The notes: generated from the sequence alone by a model not told the origin. A stretch of DNA of 64,000 nt from Pseudomonas delhiensis (GCF_900187975.1 NZ_FZPC01000011.1:62001-126000), one strand, 5' to 3'; positions 32,639 to 41,093 are shown, counted from the stretch's first letter. A program made the numbers and translations.

Positions 32639-33667
32639 ATGGCACTCGAACAGAACTTCAAGACACTGGATGTTCGCGACCACCTCGCCGCCACGCAAAT
32701 GCGGGGCAGGAACATAACCTTCCTGGATGACTTCAGCCGCGATCAGCTAGACGCGCTCTTCCAGGCGGCGCGGCAGTTGGAGCCCTTCATGCGCACCGGG
32801 CTGGACCTGCTGCGAGGCAAGGTGCTCTACACCCTGTTCTTCCAGCCATCGACCCGCACGCGCTGCAGCCACGAGGATGCGATGTTGCGCCTGGGCGGCA
32901 GCGTCATCACCGAGTCGGATCCGCTGCACAACTCGTCGGCCGCCAAGAACGAGAGCCTGTACGACAGCCTGCGGGTGACTTCGGAATATGCCGACGTGAT
33001 CGTCATGCGCCACCCGGACGACCGCGAAGCCCTGGGGGCGCTGGCCGAGCTGGAGGGCCACGTGTCGCCGGTGATCTCCGGTGGCTATGGGCATGTGACC
33101 CACCCCACGCAGGGCCTGCTCGACTGCTACACCTGCTGGCGCGCCTTCGGCGACCTGAGCCGGGTGACGGTGGCCATCGCCACGCCCGACCTGTCGCGGG
33201 CCCGCTCCGGCCAGTCGTTCGCCCTGGCGCTGGCGGCGATGGGCGCCAAGATCATCTACACCGGCACCAGCGAGCTACGCACCCCCGCGGTCGTGCGCGA
33301 CAAGCTGGTGCGCATGGGCGCGCAATTCGAGGAACACTTCGACCTGAGCGAAAGCCAGAACAAGGAGTTGTACATCGAGAGGAGCGTGGACCTGATCTAC
33401 CTGCCCGGCTGCTCGGTCAAGAAGGACGATCCGAACCGCGAAGACTTCGTCAAGACCATGGCGAACTACTACCTCGGCATGGAGACGCTGCAGGAGATCC
33501 GCCAGAAGACCGGCAAGGTGGTCGGCGTGCATCATTCGCTGCCTCGCAACCCCGGTGAGTTCGACTTCGGCATCGATAACACCGAGCACCAGTTGTACTT
33601 CCGTGCCATCGGCTTCTCCGTCGCCATCCGCATGGCGCTGCTGTGCGCAGTCGTGGGAGTGAACTGA
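32639..33667 (+). CDS. ATCase/OTCase-fold carbamoyltransferase, candidate ureidoglycine carbamoyltransferase
   Basis: 342-residue carbamoyltransferase. The carbamoyl-phosphate site is intact: S71-T-R-T-R75 (FFQPSTRTRC), K103 in SAAKNESLYD, R124 in MRHP, H155-P-T-Q in THPTQGLLDCYT, and HSLPR at 299-303. The second-substrate site is not that of known enzymes: the ATCase aspartate loop (RVQKER type) is replaced by YLPGCSVKKDDPNRED, and the OTCase SMG and HCLP motifs are absent. It lies between allE and allB with carbamate kinase in the same operon, so it should act on a ureide. A ureidoglycine carbamoyltransferase (allantoate + Pi to ureidoglycine + carbamoyl phosphate) has been proposed for YgeW-like paralogues and fits best; oxamate or another acceptor remains possible. 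AGGAG precedes the ATG. Confidence 0.75.
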   Translation: MALEQNFKTLDVRDHLAATQMRGRNITFLDDFSRDQLDALFQAARQLEPFMRTGLDLLRGKVLYTLFFQPSTRTRCSHEDAMLRLGGSVITESDPLHNSSAAKNESLYDSLRVTSEYADVIVMRHPDDREALGALAELEGHVSPVISGGYGHVTHPTQGLLDCYTCWRAFGDLSRVTVAIATPDLSRARSGQSFALALAAMGAKIIYTGTSELRTPAVVRDKLVRMGAQFEEHFDLSESQNKELYIERSVDLIYLPGCSVKKDDPNREDFVKTMANYYLGMETLQEIRQKTGKVVGVHHSLPRNPGEFDFGIDNTEHQLYFRAIGFSVAIRMALLCAVVGVN

Positions 33668-35109
33668 TGATGACGCCCCATGCCCCGCCCCCCATAGACG
33701 GGGGACGCCCGAAGTTCCGCATGCCGGACATCTACATCGTACTGGCACTGTTCATTCTGGCCGTGGCTGCGCTCACCTACGTGATCCCCGCCGGGCAGTA
33801 CGAACGGCAGACCGTGGAAACCTCGCGGGGCCAGCAGACGCTGGTGATCGCCGGCACCTACCAGCGGATCGAGCAACAACCGGTGGGCGCCATGGACCTC
33901 GTCTCGGCGATTCCCAACGGCCTCAAGCGTGGTGCCGGGGTCGTGTTCCTGACCTTCATGATGGGCGGGTGCATGGGCCTGATCAAACGAGCAGGCCTGA
34001 TCGACATGGGCGTGCTGCAACTGAACAGAGCCGTCGGCGACAAAGGCTTCATGGTGATTCCGATCCTGATCGGCATTTTCGCCAGCCTGGCGGCCTTCAT
34101 CGGTACGCCGGAGCTGTCGCTGGCCTACCTGCCGGTGCTGCTGCCGCTGTTCTACCGACTCGGCTACGACGGTATGACCGCAACAGCCGTGGCCTTGCTC
34201 GGCCCCTGCCTGGGCTTCACCTTCGGCCTGACCATTCCCAGCTCCATCGGCGTCGGCCAGCAGATCGCGCAGTTGCCGATGTTTTCCGGCTCCGCCTTCC
34301 GTGCCGCGGTACTGCTGTTCGTCCTGCTGGTCGGCATAACCTATGTGATGCGCTATGCCGCAAGGGTCAAACGTGACCCCACGCGCAGCCTGACCTTCGA
34401 GTCCGACCGGGAAATGCGCACGAAGATCGCCGAGGAGGAAGGCGACCAGCGAGAGCTGACCTTCAGCGCCCGCCAGAAGCTGGCCGGGATCGCCTGCCTG
34501 GCGATGTTTCCGATCGCCATCGCCCTGATCCTGACGCGGAACCTCGGCTTCGAAGCCATCGGTGGCCTGTTCCTGTGCATAGGCGTGGTCGCCGCGGCGG
34601 TGGCGGGCAAGCGGCCGCAGCAGATCTGCGACGACCTCAATGCCGGCATGCGCGACATGATGGTGGCGGCCCTGCTGTGCGGCGTGGCCAGCGCCATCGC
34701 CGTCGTCATGGACCAGGGCGTCATCACCGACACCTTGGTGTACTGGCTGGAGAACATGATGCGCACGGTGCCGCCGGAGCTGAGTGCGATCGCCATCTTC
34801 TGGGAGCAGTCGCTCTTCAACTTCCTGATCCCCAGCGCGACGGCGCTGACCGTGCTGACCATGCCGATCATTTCCCCGCTGGCCTCGCTGCTGGATATCT
34901 CGCAGCAGGCGGTGGTTTCGGCCAACGCCTGGGGCGGCCAGCTCACGGACATCTTCTTCCCCACATCCGGGTTCTTCGTGGCGACGCTGAGCATCGCCCG
35001 CGTCGAGTACGGCAAATGGCTGCGGTTCTATACGCCGCTGATGCTGATGCTGGGCGCGATCGCCAGCGCCGCGCTGTATCTGATGCAAAGCCTATCGCTG
35101 GGCCTGTAG
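33667..35109 (+). CDS. YfcC family membrane transporter
   Basis: 480-residue integral membrane protein with about 12 helices, of the YfcC/C4-dicarboxylate-anaerobic-carrier-like family. Family stretches: LALFILAVAALTYVIPAGQY at the start, GAGVVFLTFMMGGCMGLIKR, GTPELSLAYLPVLLPLFYRL and FLIPSATALTVLTMPIISPL. The start overlaps the carbamoyltransferase stop by one base (TGATG). An ATG two codons shorter, at 33670, is equally possible. Relatives are annotated as basic amino acid or dicarboxylate transporters on weak evidence. In this operon, export or exchange of a ureide product (ureidoglycolate, oxamate) or uptake of a precursor is plausible but inferred. Confidence 0.8.
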   Translation: MMTPHAPPPIDGGRPKFRMPDIYIVLALFILAVAALTYVIPAGQYERQTVETSRGQQTLVIAGTYQRIEQQPVGAMDLVSAIPNGLKRGAGVVFLTFMMGGCMGLIKRAGLIDMGVLQLNRAVGDKGFMVIPILIGIFASLAAFIGTPELSLAYLPVLLPLFYRLGYDGMTATAVALLGPCLGFTFGLTIPSSIGVGQQIAQLPMFSGSAFRAAVLLFVLLVGITYVMRYAARVKRDPTRSLTFESDREMRTKIAEEEGDQRELTFSARQKLAGIACLAMFPIAIALILTRNLGFEAIGGLFLCIGVVAAAVAGKRPQQICDDLNAGMRDMMVAALLCGVASAIAVVMDQGVITDTLVYWLENMMRTVPPELSAIAIFWEQSLFNFLIPSATALTVLTMPIISPLASLLDISQQAVVSANAWGGQLTDIFFPTSGFFVATLSIARVEYGKWLRFYTPLMLMLGAIASAALYLMQSLSLGL

Positions 35110-35121
35110 GGAGATCCGAGC

Positions 35122-36480
35122 ATGTTCGACACCCTGATAAAGAACGGACTGGTGGTACTCCGGGACGAAGTGAAGCTACTCGACCTGGGCCTGCGCGACG
35201 GGCGGATCGCCGCCATGGGCCGCGAGCTGGGCGACTCGGCCCGGACAATCGATGCCCAGGGCTGCTACGTGCTGCCGGGCATGGTCGATGTGCATATGCA
35301 CATTTCCGAACCCGGGCGCACCGAATGGGAAGGCTACCGCACCGGTACCCGGGCCATGGCGGCGGGAGGCACGACGTCCTTCGTGGAAATGCCGCTCAAC
35401 ACCCTTCCCGCCACCACGGACCTGGCCGCCCTGGAAACCAAGCTGGCCGCGGCACGCGGTCAATGCTACGTCGATTACGTGCCGATGGCCGGGCTGGTGC
35501 CCTGGAACCTGGCCGACCTCGAAGCGTTGTCCGAGGCCGGCGTCGCGGCCTACAAGTGCTTCGTCGCCACCTGCGGCTCGGGCGAGCCGGGCGATTTCAG
35601 GAACATCGACGATTACCAGCTCTACCTCGGCATGCAGACACTGGCGCGCACCGGGGACCTGCTGGTGATCCATTGCGAGAACGCCGCCATTACCGACGGG
35701 CTCGGCCAGCAGGCCAGGGCGCAGGGCAAGACACGGGTATCGGACTATGTCGCGACGCGGCCGGTGTTCACCGAGGTGGAAGCCGTGCAGCGGGTACTGC
35801 TGCTGGCCAGGGAAACCGGTTGTCGTGTGCACATCGCCCATTGCAGCTGCCCGGAAGCCATCGAGGCCGTGCTGCAGGCACAGGCGCAGGGAATCGATGC
35901 ATCCTTCGAGTCCTGCCCGCACTACTTCCTGCTGGCTACCGAGGACCTGGACGCGATAGGCCCTCGCGCGAAATGCTCGCCGCCCATTCGTGACCGTGCG
36001 AACCAGGCGCGCCTGTGGCAACTGCTGGCGCAGGGGCGAATCGCCATCCTGGGCTCGGACCATTCGCCTTGCACGCCGCAGCTCAAGGCGTCACCCAACG
36101 CCTTCGATGCCTGGGGAGGCATCAGCGGGTGCCAGAACAGCGTGGATGCGATGTTCGATGCGGCCGTTCTGAAGCGCAGGATCAGCCCGACGATCCTGAT
36201 GAACGCACTGGCGACCGAACCGGCACGGCGCTTTCGCCTGCCCGCGAAGGGAGAGATCGCCCTGGGCAAGGATGCCGACATCGCCATTCTCGACCCTTGC
36301 CAGAGTTACACCGTCACGGCTGCGCAGTTGCTCTACAAGAACCGGATGAGCGCCTATGAAGGCATGCGGATCGGGTGCCGCATCACCCACACGCTGGTGC
36401 GCGGCCATCTGGTGTACCAGGCCGACAAGGGCATCCTGGGGGAGCCCATCGGCGCACCCATGCATGTCTGCAAGCACTGA
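35122..36480 (+). CDS. allB: Allantoinase AllB
   Basis: 452-residue zinc-dependent cyclic amidohydrolase; E. coli AllB has 453 residues. It opens the allantoin ring to allantoate. Metal-binding DVHMHISEPGRTEWEGYRTG is at about residues 56-75, the carbamylated lysine is K145 (AAYKCF), and HIAHCS (about 239), ESCPHYFL and LGSDHSPC with the catalytic Asp (about 313) follow. The NTLPATT segment and the overall pattern favour allantoinase over dihydropyrimidinase or dihydroorotase. It begins 12 nt after the YfcC gene, in the same operon. Confidence 0.93.
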   Translation: MFDTLIKNGLVVLRDEVKLLDLGLRDGRIAAMGRELGDSARTIDAQGCYVLPGMVDVHMHISEPGRTEWEGYRTGTRAMAAGGTTSFVEMPLNTLPATTDLAALETKLAAARGQCYVDYVPMAGLVPWNLADLEALSEAGVAAYKCFVATCGSGEPGDFRNIDDYQLYLGMQTLARTGDLLVIHCENAAITDGLGQQARAQGKTRVSDYVATRPVFTEVEAVQRVLLLARETGCRVHIAHCSCPEAIEAVLQAQAQGIDASFESCPHYFLLATEDLDAIGPRAKCSPPIRDRANQARLWQLLAQGRIAILGSDHSPCTPQLKASPNAFDAWGGISGCQNSVDAMFDAAVLKRRISPTILMNALATEPARRFRLPAKGEIALGKDADIAILDPCQSYTVTAAQLLYKNRMSAYEGMRIGCRITHTLVRGHLVYQADKGILGEPIGAPMHVCKH

Positions 36481-36498
36481 ACACAGGGGGGACAATAC

Positions 36499-37434
36499 AT
36501 GCGAATCGTGATCGCTCTGGGCGGGAACGCCCTGCTCAAGCGCGGCGAGCCGATGACCTCGGAGAACCAGCGGCAGAACGTCCGCGCCGCCTGCCGGCAG
36601 ATCGCCAGGGCCTATGAGGGCAACCAGTTGATCGTCACCCACGGCAACGGCCCGCAGGTTGGTCTGATGGCGCTGCAAAGCAACGCCTACAAGGATGTCC
36701 CCATGTATCCGCTGGACGTGCTGGGGGCGGAGTCGGTGGGCATGATCGGCTACATGATCCAGCAGGAACTGGCCAACTTCGTGCCCAGGAGCGCCTCGCT
36801 GGCCACCATACTCACGCAAACCGAGGTGGCGCCCGACGACCCGGCCTTCCAGCGCCCCACCAAGCCGGTCGGCCCGGTGTACGAGCGGGAAGAGGCCGAA
36901 TGGATCGCCACGGAGAAGGGCTGGACGATGGCCCGCGACAACGGCCACTACCGTCGTGTGGTTCCCAGCCCGCAACCTGTAAGAATATTCGGCCTGACCC
37001 CACTGAAACTGCTCATTGAGCATGGATGCATCGTGATCTGCGCCGGCGGCGGAGGCATTCCGGCCTACTATGACGCCCAAGGCATGCTGTGCGGAGCCGA
37101 AGCGGTGATCGACAAGGACCTGGCAACGGCACTGTTGGCGCGGTCGGTGCAGGCCGAGCTGCTCGTCATCGCCACCGATGTCGAGGGTGTCTATGTCGAT
37201 TGGGACAAGCCCTCGCGACGGCGGATCACCGTTGCCGATCCCGACGCGATCATGCAGCTCGAATTCGCCGCGGGCTCGATGGCCCCCAAGGTGCAGGCAG
37301 CGGTGAACTTCGCCCGCGCCACGGGATGCCCGGCGGTCATCGGCGCGCTGCAGGACATAGAACGGATTATCGCCGGGCAGGCCGGCACGCGTATTTCGAC
37401 GCAGGCCTCGGGTATAACCTACGTAGCGGCCTGA
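36499..37434 (+). CDS. Carbamate kinase
   Basis: 311-residue carbamate kinase, making ATP from carbamoyl phosphate and ADP. Typical stretches: [16 protein letters not shown] at the N-terminus, [18 protein letters not shown] (about 44-61), [10 protein letters not shown] (about 180), [16 protein letters not shown] (about 198-213) and [14 protein letters not shown] (about 257-270). No arginine deiminase gene is nearby; it follows allB by 18 nt, so the carbamoyl phosphate should come from the carbamoyltransferase of this operon. Functionally equivalent to the carbamate kinase of the E. coli allantoin pathway. Confidence 0.93.
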   Translation: MRIVIALGGNALLKRGEPMTSENQRQNVRAACRQIARAYEGNQLIVTHGNGPQVGLMALQSNAYKDVPMYPLDVLGAESVGMIGYMIQQELANFVPRSASLATILTQTEVAPDDPAFQRPTKPVGPVYEREEAEWIATEKGWTMARDNGHYRRVVPSPQPVRIFGLTPLKLLIEHGCIVICAGGGGIPAYYDAQGMLCGAEAVIDKDLATALLARSVQAELLVIATDVEGVYVDWDKPSRRRITVADPDAIMQLEFAAGSMAPKVQAAVNFARATGCPAVIGALQDIERIIAGQAGTRISTQASGITYVAA

Positions 37435-37477
37435 GGCGCCCGGGATGCCCTTTCCCAGATACAGGGGCATGTGACAA

Positions 37478-38545
37478 ATGCCAGAAGCAGTAGTCATCGG
37501 CGAGAAGAGGCCAGGCGACGGGGTTCGTCTTGGCGCCAGGACATCGGTGTTGTCCAGCCTGATTCGATCAGTCTGCCAGACACTCAGGGGGTACGGCCTG
37601 GACCCGATTGAGCTGATGGAAGCAGCCGGGCTGGAGACCCGGCTGCTGAACGTACCCGAGGCACGTTATGACGGGGAAGCGGTCAAGCGGTTCTGGCGCC
37701 TGGCCATCCGCGCCACCGGAGACGCACTGCTTGGCCTGCGGGTGGGCAAGGAGCTTCAGGCCCCCGCGCTCCACTCCCTGGGGCTGGCCCTGATGGCCAG
37801 CGGCTCGCTTGCACAGTTGCTGGAGCTGTTCGCGAACTACAGCAGGCTCGTCTGCACCTCGCTGCACATCGAGCTGTACCACGAGCGCAAGCGCACCCGG
37901 GTGATACTGCACACCGATGAGGACGACATACGCCAGCGCCCCCTCAGCCTGGCGATTCTGGCCTTCATCAACCGGCAGGCCTGCTCCCTCGCCCAACATC
38001 CGGTGATACCGCTGCGGGTCACTTCCGTCATGGCGGCCGGACCACAAGTCCGGGCCCTGGATGCGTACTTCGGAACGGACGTATGCCTGGGCGCGGAGTG
38101 CGACTCCATCGCCTTCCACTACGAGAACGTGATCGAGCCCTACGCCGGCGGCAACCCCCAGCTGGTCCAGGTCAATGAAGAACTGATCAACGGCTATCTA
38201 TCGCATCTCCGCGAGCATGACGTGTTCAATCGCGTGCGTGCCCACATTCAACGCATGCTCGCCACGGGCGAACCACCCCTGGGCCAGGTGGCGCGGGTCA
38301 TGAACCTGTCTCCCAGAACGTTGCAGCGTCGGCTCGACGATGCCGGTTGCTGCTACAAGCAACTGGTGGACAACGGCCGAAAGGAAATGGCCTACGACCT
38401 GTTGGCACACAGCGAGACCAGCGTTACCGAGATCAGCTTCCTGCTGGGCTTTTCCGACCCCAGCAATTTCAACCGCGCCTGCCACCGCTGGTTCGACTGC
38501 AGCCCCCAGCAGTTCCGTCAGCGGATGCTGTGCGTAACCGTCTAG
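37478..38545 (+). CDS. AraC family transcriptional regulator of the ureide cluster
   Basis: 355-residue regulator with an N-terminal arabinose-binding-like sensing domain (LIRSVCQTLRGYGLDPIELM, LGLRVGKELQAPALHSLGLA; about 28-210) of the OruR/ArgR-like Pseudomonas type, and a C-terminal AraC double helix-turn-helix (LGQVARVMNLSPRTLQRRLD and VTEISFLLGFSDPSNFNRAC; about 267-345). It begins 43 nt after the carbamate kinase gene and is followed by the NCS1 permease. Shared TTGGCA/TTGTCA operators upstream of allE and the permease are its likely targets; the inducer is probably allantoin or a derivative. Confidence 0.9.
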   Translation: MPEAVVIGEKRPGDGVRLGARTSVLSSLIRSVCQTLRGYGLDPIELMEAAGLETRLLNVPEARYDGEAVKRFWRLAIRATGDALLGLRVGKELQAPALHSLGLALMASGSLAQLLELFANYSRLVCTSLHIELYHERKRTRVILHTDEDDIRQRPLSLAILAFINRQACSLAQHPVIPLRVTSVMAAGPQVRALDAYFGTDVCLGAECDSIAFHYENVIEPYAGGNPQLVQVNEELINGYLSHLREHDVFNRVRAHIQRMLATGEPPLGQVARVMNLSPRTLQRRLDDAGCCYKQLVDNGRKEMAYDLLAHSETSVTEISFLLGFSDPSNFNRACHRWFDCSPQQFRQRMLCVTV

Positions 38546-38560
38546 CGCTCGCCGCGATCA

Positions 38561-38587
38561 TTGGCATCCAAAGCCAAGCGCTTGTCA
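38561..38587 (+). promoter_or_regulatory. Candidate AraC-type operator upstream of the NCS1 permease
   Basis: TTGGCATC at 38561 and TTGTCA at 38582, 21 bp apart, matching the site upstream of allE at 21 of 27 positions. It lies 94 nt before the permease start. A further dyad TGTC-N7-GACA (38583-38597) overlaps its right end, and CATAGACT at 38620 may be the -10. Confidence 0.6.
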
Positions 38588-38681
38588 GCAAACGACAGGT
38601 GGAAATGACGGCAACCGCCATAGACTGGGCAGCACAGGCATTCGGGGCATCGGTTCGCCCCAGCATGGAGGTAGTGCCGCG

Positions 38682-40178
38682 ATGACCCAGCCCGATCCGC
38701 AGCGCCGCGCACGATTGCCCGCCCCCCTTGCATCCCGGCCGCCGACCGGCTCGGACACTCCCCTGGCCAACGAGGACCTGTTGCCGACAAGGCAGACCTG
38801 GAACTGGTACAACATTTTCGCCTTCTGGATGTCCGACGTGCACAGCGTGGGCGGCTACGTTTTCGCCGGCACCCTGTTCACGCTGGGCCTGCAGTCCTGG
38901 CAGATCTTCCTGGTGCTGGTGGGCGGAATATGCATCGTCATGCTGCTCGCCAACCTGATAGCCGAACCCAGCCAGAAGAGCGGCGTACCCTTCCCGGTGA
39001 TCGCGCGGCTCGCCTTCGGCGTCTACGGGGCCAATATCCCGGCGCTGATTCGCGGCATCATCGCCATCGTCTGGTACGGCATCCAGACCTACCTGGCGTC
39101 GGTGGCGCTGAGCATCATCCTGCTGCGAGTCTTCCCCGCGATGGCGGTGCTGACCGAGCAGAGCTTCCTGAATCTGTCCTACCTGGGATGGATCGGCTTC
39201 CTGGCCATGTGGTCGCTGCAGACCGCACTGTTCCTCATGAAAATGGATGCCATCAAGGTATTCATGGACTGGGCAGGGCCCGCCGTCTACCTGGTGATGT
39301 TCATGCTGATGGGCTGGATCGTCTACCAGGCGGGCTGGAGCGAGATCAGCCTGTCCCTGTCCGAAAAGGTCCTGACACCGCTGGAGACACTGGGGCAGGC
39401 ACTGGTGGCCACCTCGCTCATCGTGGCCTATTTCGCCGGACCGACGCTGAACTTCGGAGACTTCTCGCGGTACTGCCGGTCGATGAAGGATGTACGGCGC
39501 GGTAACTTCTGGGGGCTGCCGGTCAACTTCACAGTGTTCTCGCTGATCTCGGTCGTGATCATCTCGGGCACCCCGGCAGTCTTCGGCCGCATGATCGAGG
39601 ACCCGATGGAAACCATCGGCATGATCGACGACACCACCATGGTGGTGTTGCTGGCGTTCACCTTCGTCACGGCGACAGTGGGAGTGAACATCGTGGCCAA
39701 TTTCGTCTCTGCCGCCTTCGACATCTCCAACGTGGCGCCGAACCGAATCAGTTGGCGCGGCGCGGGCCTGATGGCCGCTGTCGCCTCGGCGCTGCTGATG
39801 CCCTGGAACCTGTACGACTCGCCGGCGATCATCCACTACACCATCGACATGCTGGCGGCCTTCATCGGCCCGCTGTACGGGATACTGATAGTCGACTACA
39901 GGCTGGTCCAGCATCGGAAGATCGATGTCGCCGACCTGTTCTGCAACGCTCCCGAGGGGCGCTACTGGTACCGAGGAGGCATCAACCCCATTGCGCTCAA
40001 GGCGCTGGTGCCGGCAGCATCGATCGGCATTCTCTGCGTGGCCCTCCCCGCCCTGAACATGCTGGCGAACTTCTCGTTCTTCGTCGGCATGTTCAGCAGC
40101 GGCCTGCTGTACTACTGGCTCGCCCATGGCCAGGCCGCTGCCGGCGCGACGACGAGCGGGACTCCCGTGGATAAATGA
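38682..40178 (+). CDS. NCS1 family permease, probable allantoin transporter
   Basis: 498-residue nucleobase:cation symporter-1 family protein (relatives: Mhp1, PucI, bacterial allantoin and hydantoin permeases), with 12 predicted helices. Diagnostic stretches: WNWYNIFAFWMSDVHSVGGY in helix 1 and IARLAFGVYGANIPALIRGI, with AIVWYGIQTYLASVAL in helix 3; NFGDFSRYCRSM in the helix 6-7 loop. Its genomic setting next to allB and allE makes allantoin the likely substrate. It is transcribed separately from its own operator-bearing promoter region. Confidence 0.85.
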   Translation: MTQPDPQRRARLPAPLASRPPTGSDTPLANEDLLPTRQTWNWYNIFAFWMSDVHSVGGYVFAGTLFTLGLQSWQIFLVLVGGICIVMLLANLIAEPSQKSGVPFPVIARLAFGVYGANIPALIRGIIAIVWYGIQTYLASVALSIILLRVFPAMAVLTEQSFLNLSYLGWIGFLAMWSLQTALFLMKMDAIKVFMDWAGPAVYLVMFMLMGWIVYQAGWSEISLSLSEKVLTPLETLGQALVATSLIVAYFAGPTLNFGDFSRYCRSMKDVRRGNFWGLPVNFTVFSLISVVIISGTPAVFGRMIEDPMETIGMIDDTTMVVLLAFTFVTATVGVNIVANFVSAAFDISNVAPNRISWRGAGLMAAVASALLMPWNLYDSPAIIHYTIDMLAAFIGPLYGILIVDYRLVQHRKIDVADLFCNAPEGRYWYRGGINPIALKALVPAASIGILCVALPALNMLANFSFFVGMFSSGLLYYWLAHGQAAAGATTSGTPVDK

Positions 40179-40191
40179 CCGGACAACGGAA

Positions 40192-40226
40192 ACGCAAAAG
40201 ACTGCCCCAGGGCTGCCTCTTTTGCG
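40192..40226 (+). terminator. Hairpin following the NCS1 permease gene
   Basis: Stem GCAAAAGA / TCTTTTGC enclosing a second short GCCC/GGGC stem, 14 nt after the permease stop. The T-rich part lies inside the stem rather than after it, so it is a weak terminator. Its surroundings (GGAAACG...CTGCCC...TTTGCG) resemble the terminator at 41064-41093, suggesting a degraded copy. Confidence 0.5.
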
Positions 40227-40320
40227 GGGGCTTGCGGCCGCCCGGCCCTGCCCTGCCGCCCGGGCGAGGATGCGCGCCGGGCAGGCCTGGCTATCACGGC
40301 AAATCCACCCGGCGGACCAG

Positions 40321-40337
40321 ATAAGGGCAATCCGAAT
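40321..40337 (+). repeat. Right copy of the 17-bp direct repeat bracketing the ureide cluster
   Basis: ATAAGGGCAATCCGAAT, 15/17 identical and in the same orientation as 31608-31624. The 8.7 kb between the copies holds exactly allE through the NCS1 permease. Confidence 0.45.
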
Positions 40338-40477
40338 TCACCCGCCGGCGCCCGCATTGCCAGGGGCGCGAGGAAACGTCTCACCGCTGGCCGCGCCCGC
40401 GCCTTATTCCACCGGCCGGGCAGGCCTTGCCAAGCTGGCGGAACACTTCGCCCAGGCGCTCTCGCAGGACACCCCAG

Positions 40478-41080
40478 ATGCCCCACCTCCCTCCGATGAC
40501 CACCGGCCATGGCGGCCTGCGGCTGCGCTCGGGCAGCGTCCTCGTCCTGCTGCTGGTGCTGCTGGCGGGCCTGGCGCCCAGCAGCCAGGGCCAGGGCGGC
40601 CAGCGCACGGCGAAGGGCGAGGTGGAAAGCTTCGTGCGCCGGCTGTATGGCGAGGAAGGCCCGGGGGCGTTCTCCGCCGATAGCGGCGAGGCGCGGGCCC
40701 GGCGCTGGCTGAGCCCCGCACTGGCGCAGGCGCTCAGGGCCTACCGCTCGGCCCGCCACGCGGGGCCGGGGCTGCTGGAGAAGGACCCGTTGTGCCTCTG
40801 CCGGCGCTCGCGGGCACTGGAGCTGGAGCAACTGAACGTCAGCCTGGCCGGCGACGGCCGGGCCACGGCCAAGGTGACACTGGTGCACGACCATTGGCGG
40901 CGCGGCGTGCTGCTGCACCTGGTCAGGCGCGGGAAGGCCTGGCGCCTGGACGACCTCGCGCAGCCGGCCCTGCCGAGCCTGCGCCGGGCGCTGGAGCGCG
41001 CAACGCGGGGCGCGCCGGCCAGCGGGGAGCCGCCTGCCGATGGCGGAAGGGGAAACGGAAACGAAAAAAGGCTGCCCTGA
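40478..41080 (+). CDS. Secreted protein, DUF3828-like
   Basis: 200-residue predicted secreted protein. Signal-like segment GSVLVLLLVLLAGLAPSSQG (about residues 18-38), then an EVESFVRRLYGEEGPGAFS helix, WLSPALAQALRAYRSA and LVHDHWRRGVLLHLVRRGKA, WRLDDL, the layout of DUF3828-type periplasmic proteins. AGGA lies 8 nt before the ATG at 40478; the ATG at 40496 is a possible alternative. Its last codons overlap the terminator hairpin of the opposing tRNA operon (41064-41093), so the ends of the two units are shared. Function unknown. Confidence 0.65.
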   Translation: MPHLPPMTTGHGGLRLRSGSVLVLLLVLLAGLAPSSQGQGGQRTAKGEVESFVRRLYGEEGPGAFSADSGEARARRWLSPALAQALRAYRSARHAGPGLLEKDPLCLCRRSRALELEQLNVSLAGDGRATAKVTLVHDHWRRGVLLHLVRRGKAWRLDDLAQPALPSLRRALERATRGAPASGEPPADGGRGNGNEKRLP

Positions 41081-41093
41081 GGCAGCCTTCTTT
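41064..41093 (-). terminator. Terminator of the tRNA-Glu/Gly/Gly operon
   Basis: On the minus strand AAGGCTGCC and GGCAGCCTT form a 9-bp stem with a four-base loop (TCAG/CTGA), followed by TTTTTTCG. It starts about 30 nt beyond the last tRNA-Gly. It also covers the stop region of the opposing secreted-protein gene. Confidence 0.88.

Noticed and set aside
35122-36480. Dihydropyrimidinase or dihydroorotase instead of allantoinase
   Set aside because: Length (452) and motifs match AllB, and allE and a ureide-type permease are adjacent.
32639-37434. Arginine deiminase-type operon (carbamoyltransferase plus carbamate kinase)
   Set aside because: No arcA; the carbamoyltransferase lacks OTCase substrate motifs, and the neighbours are allB and allE.
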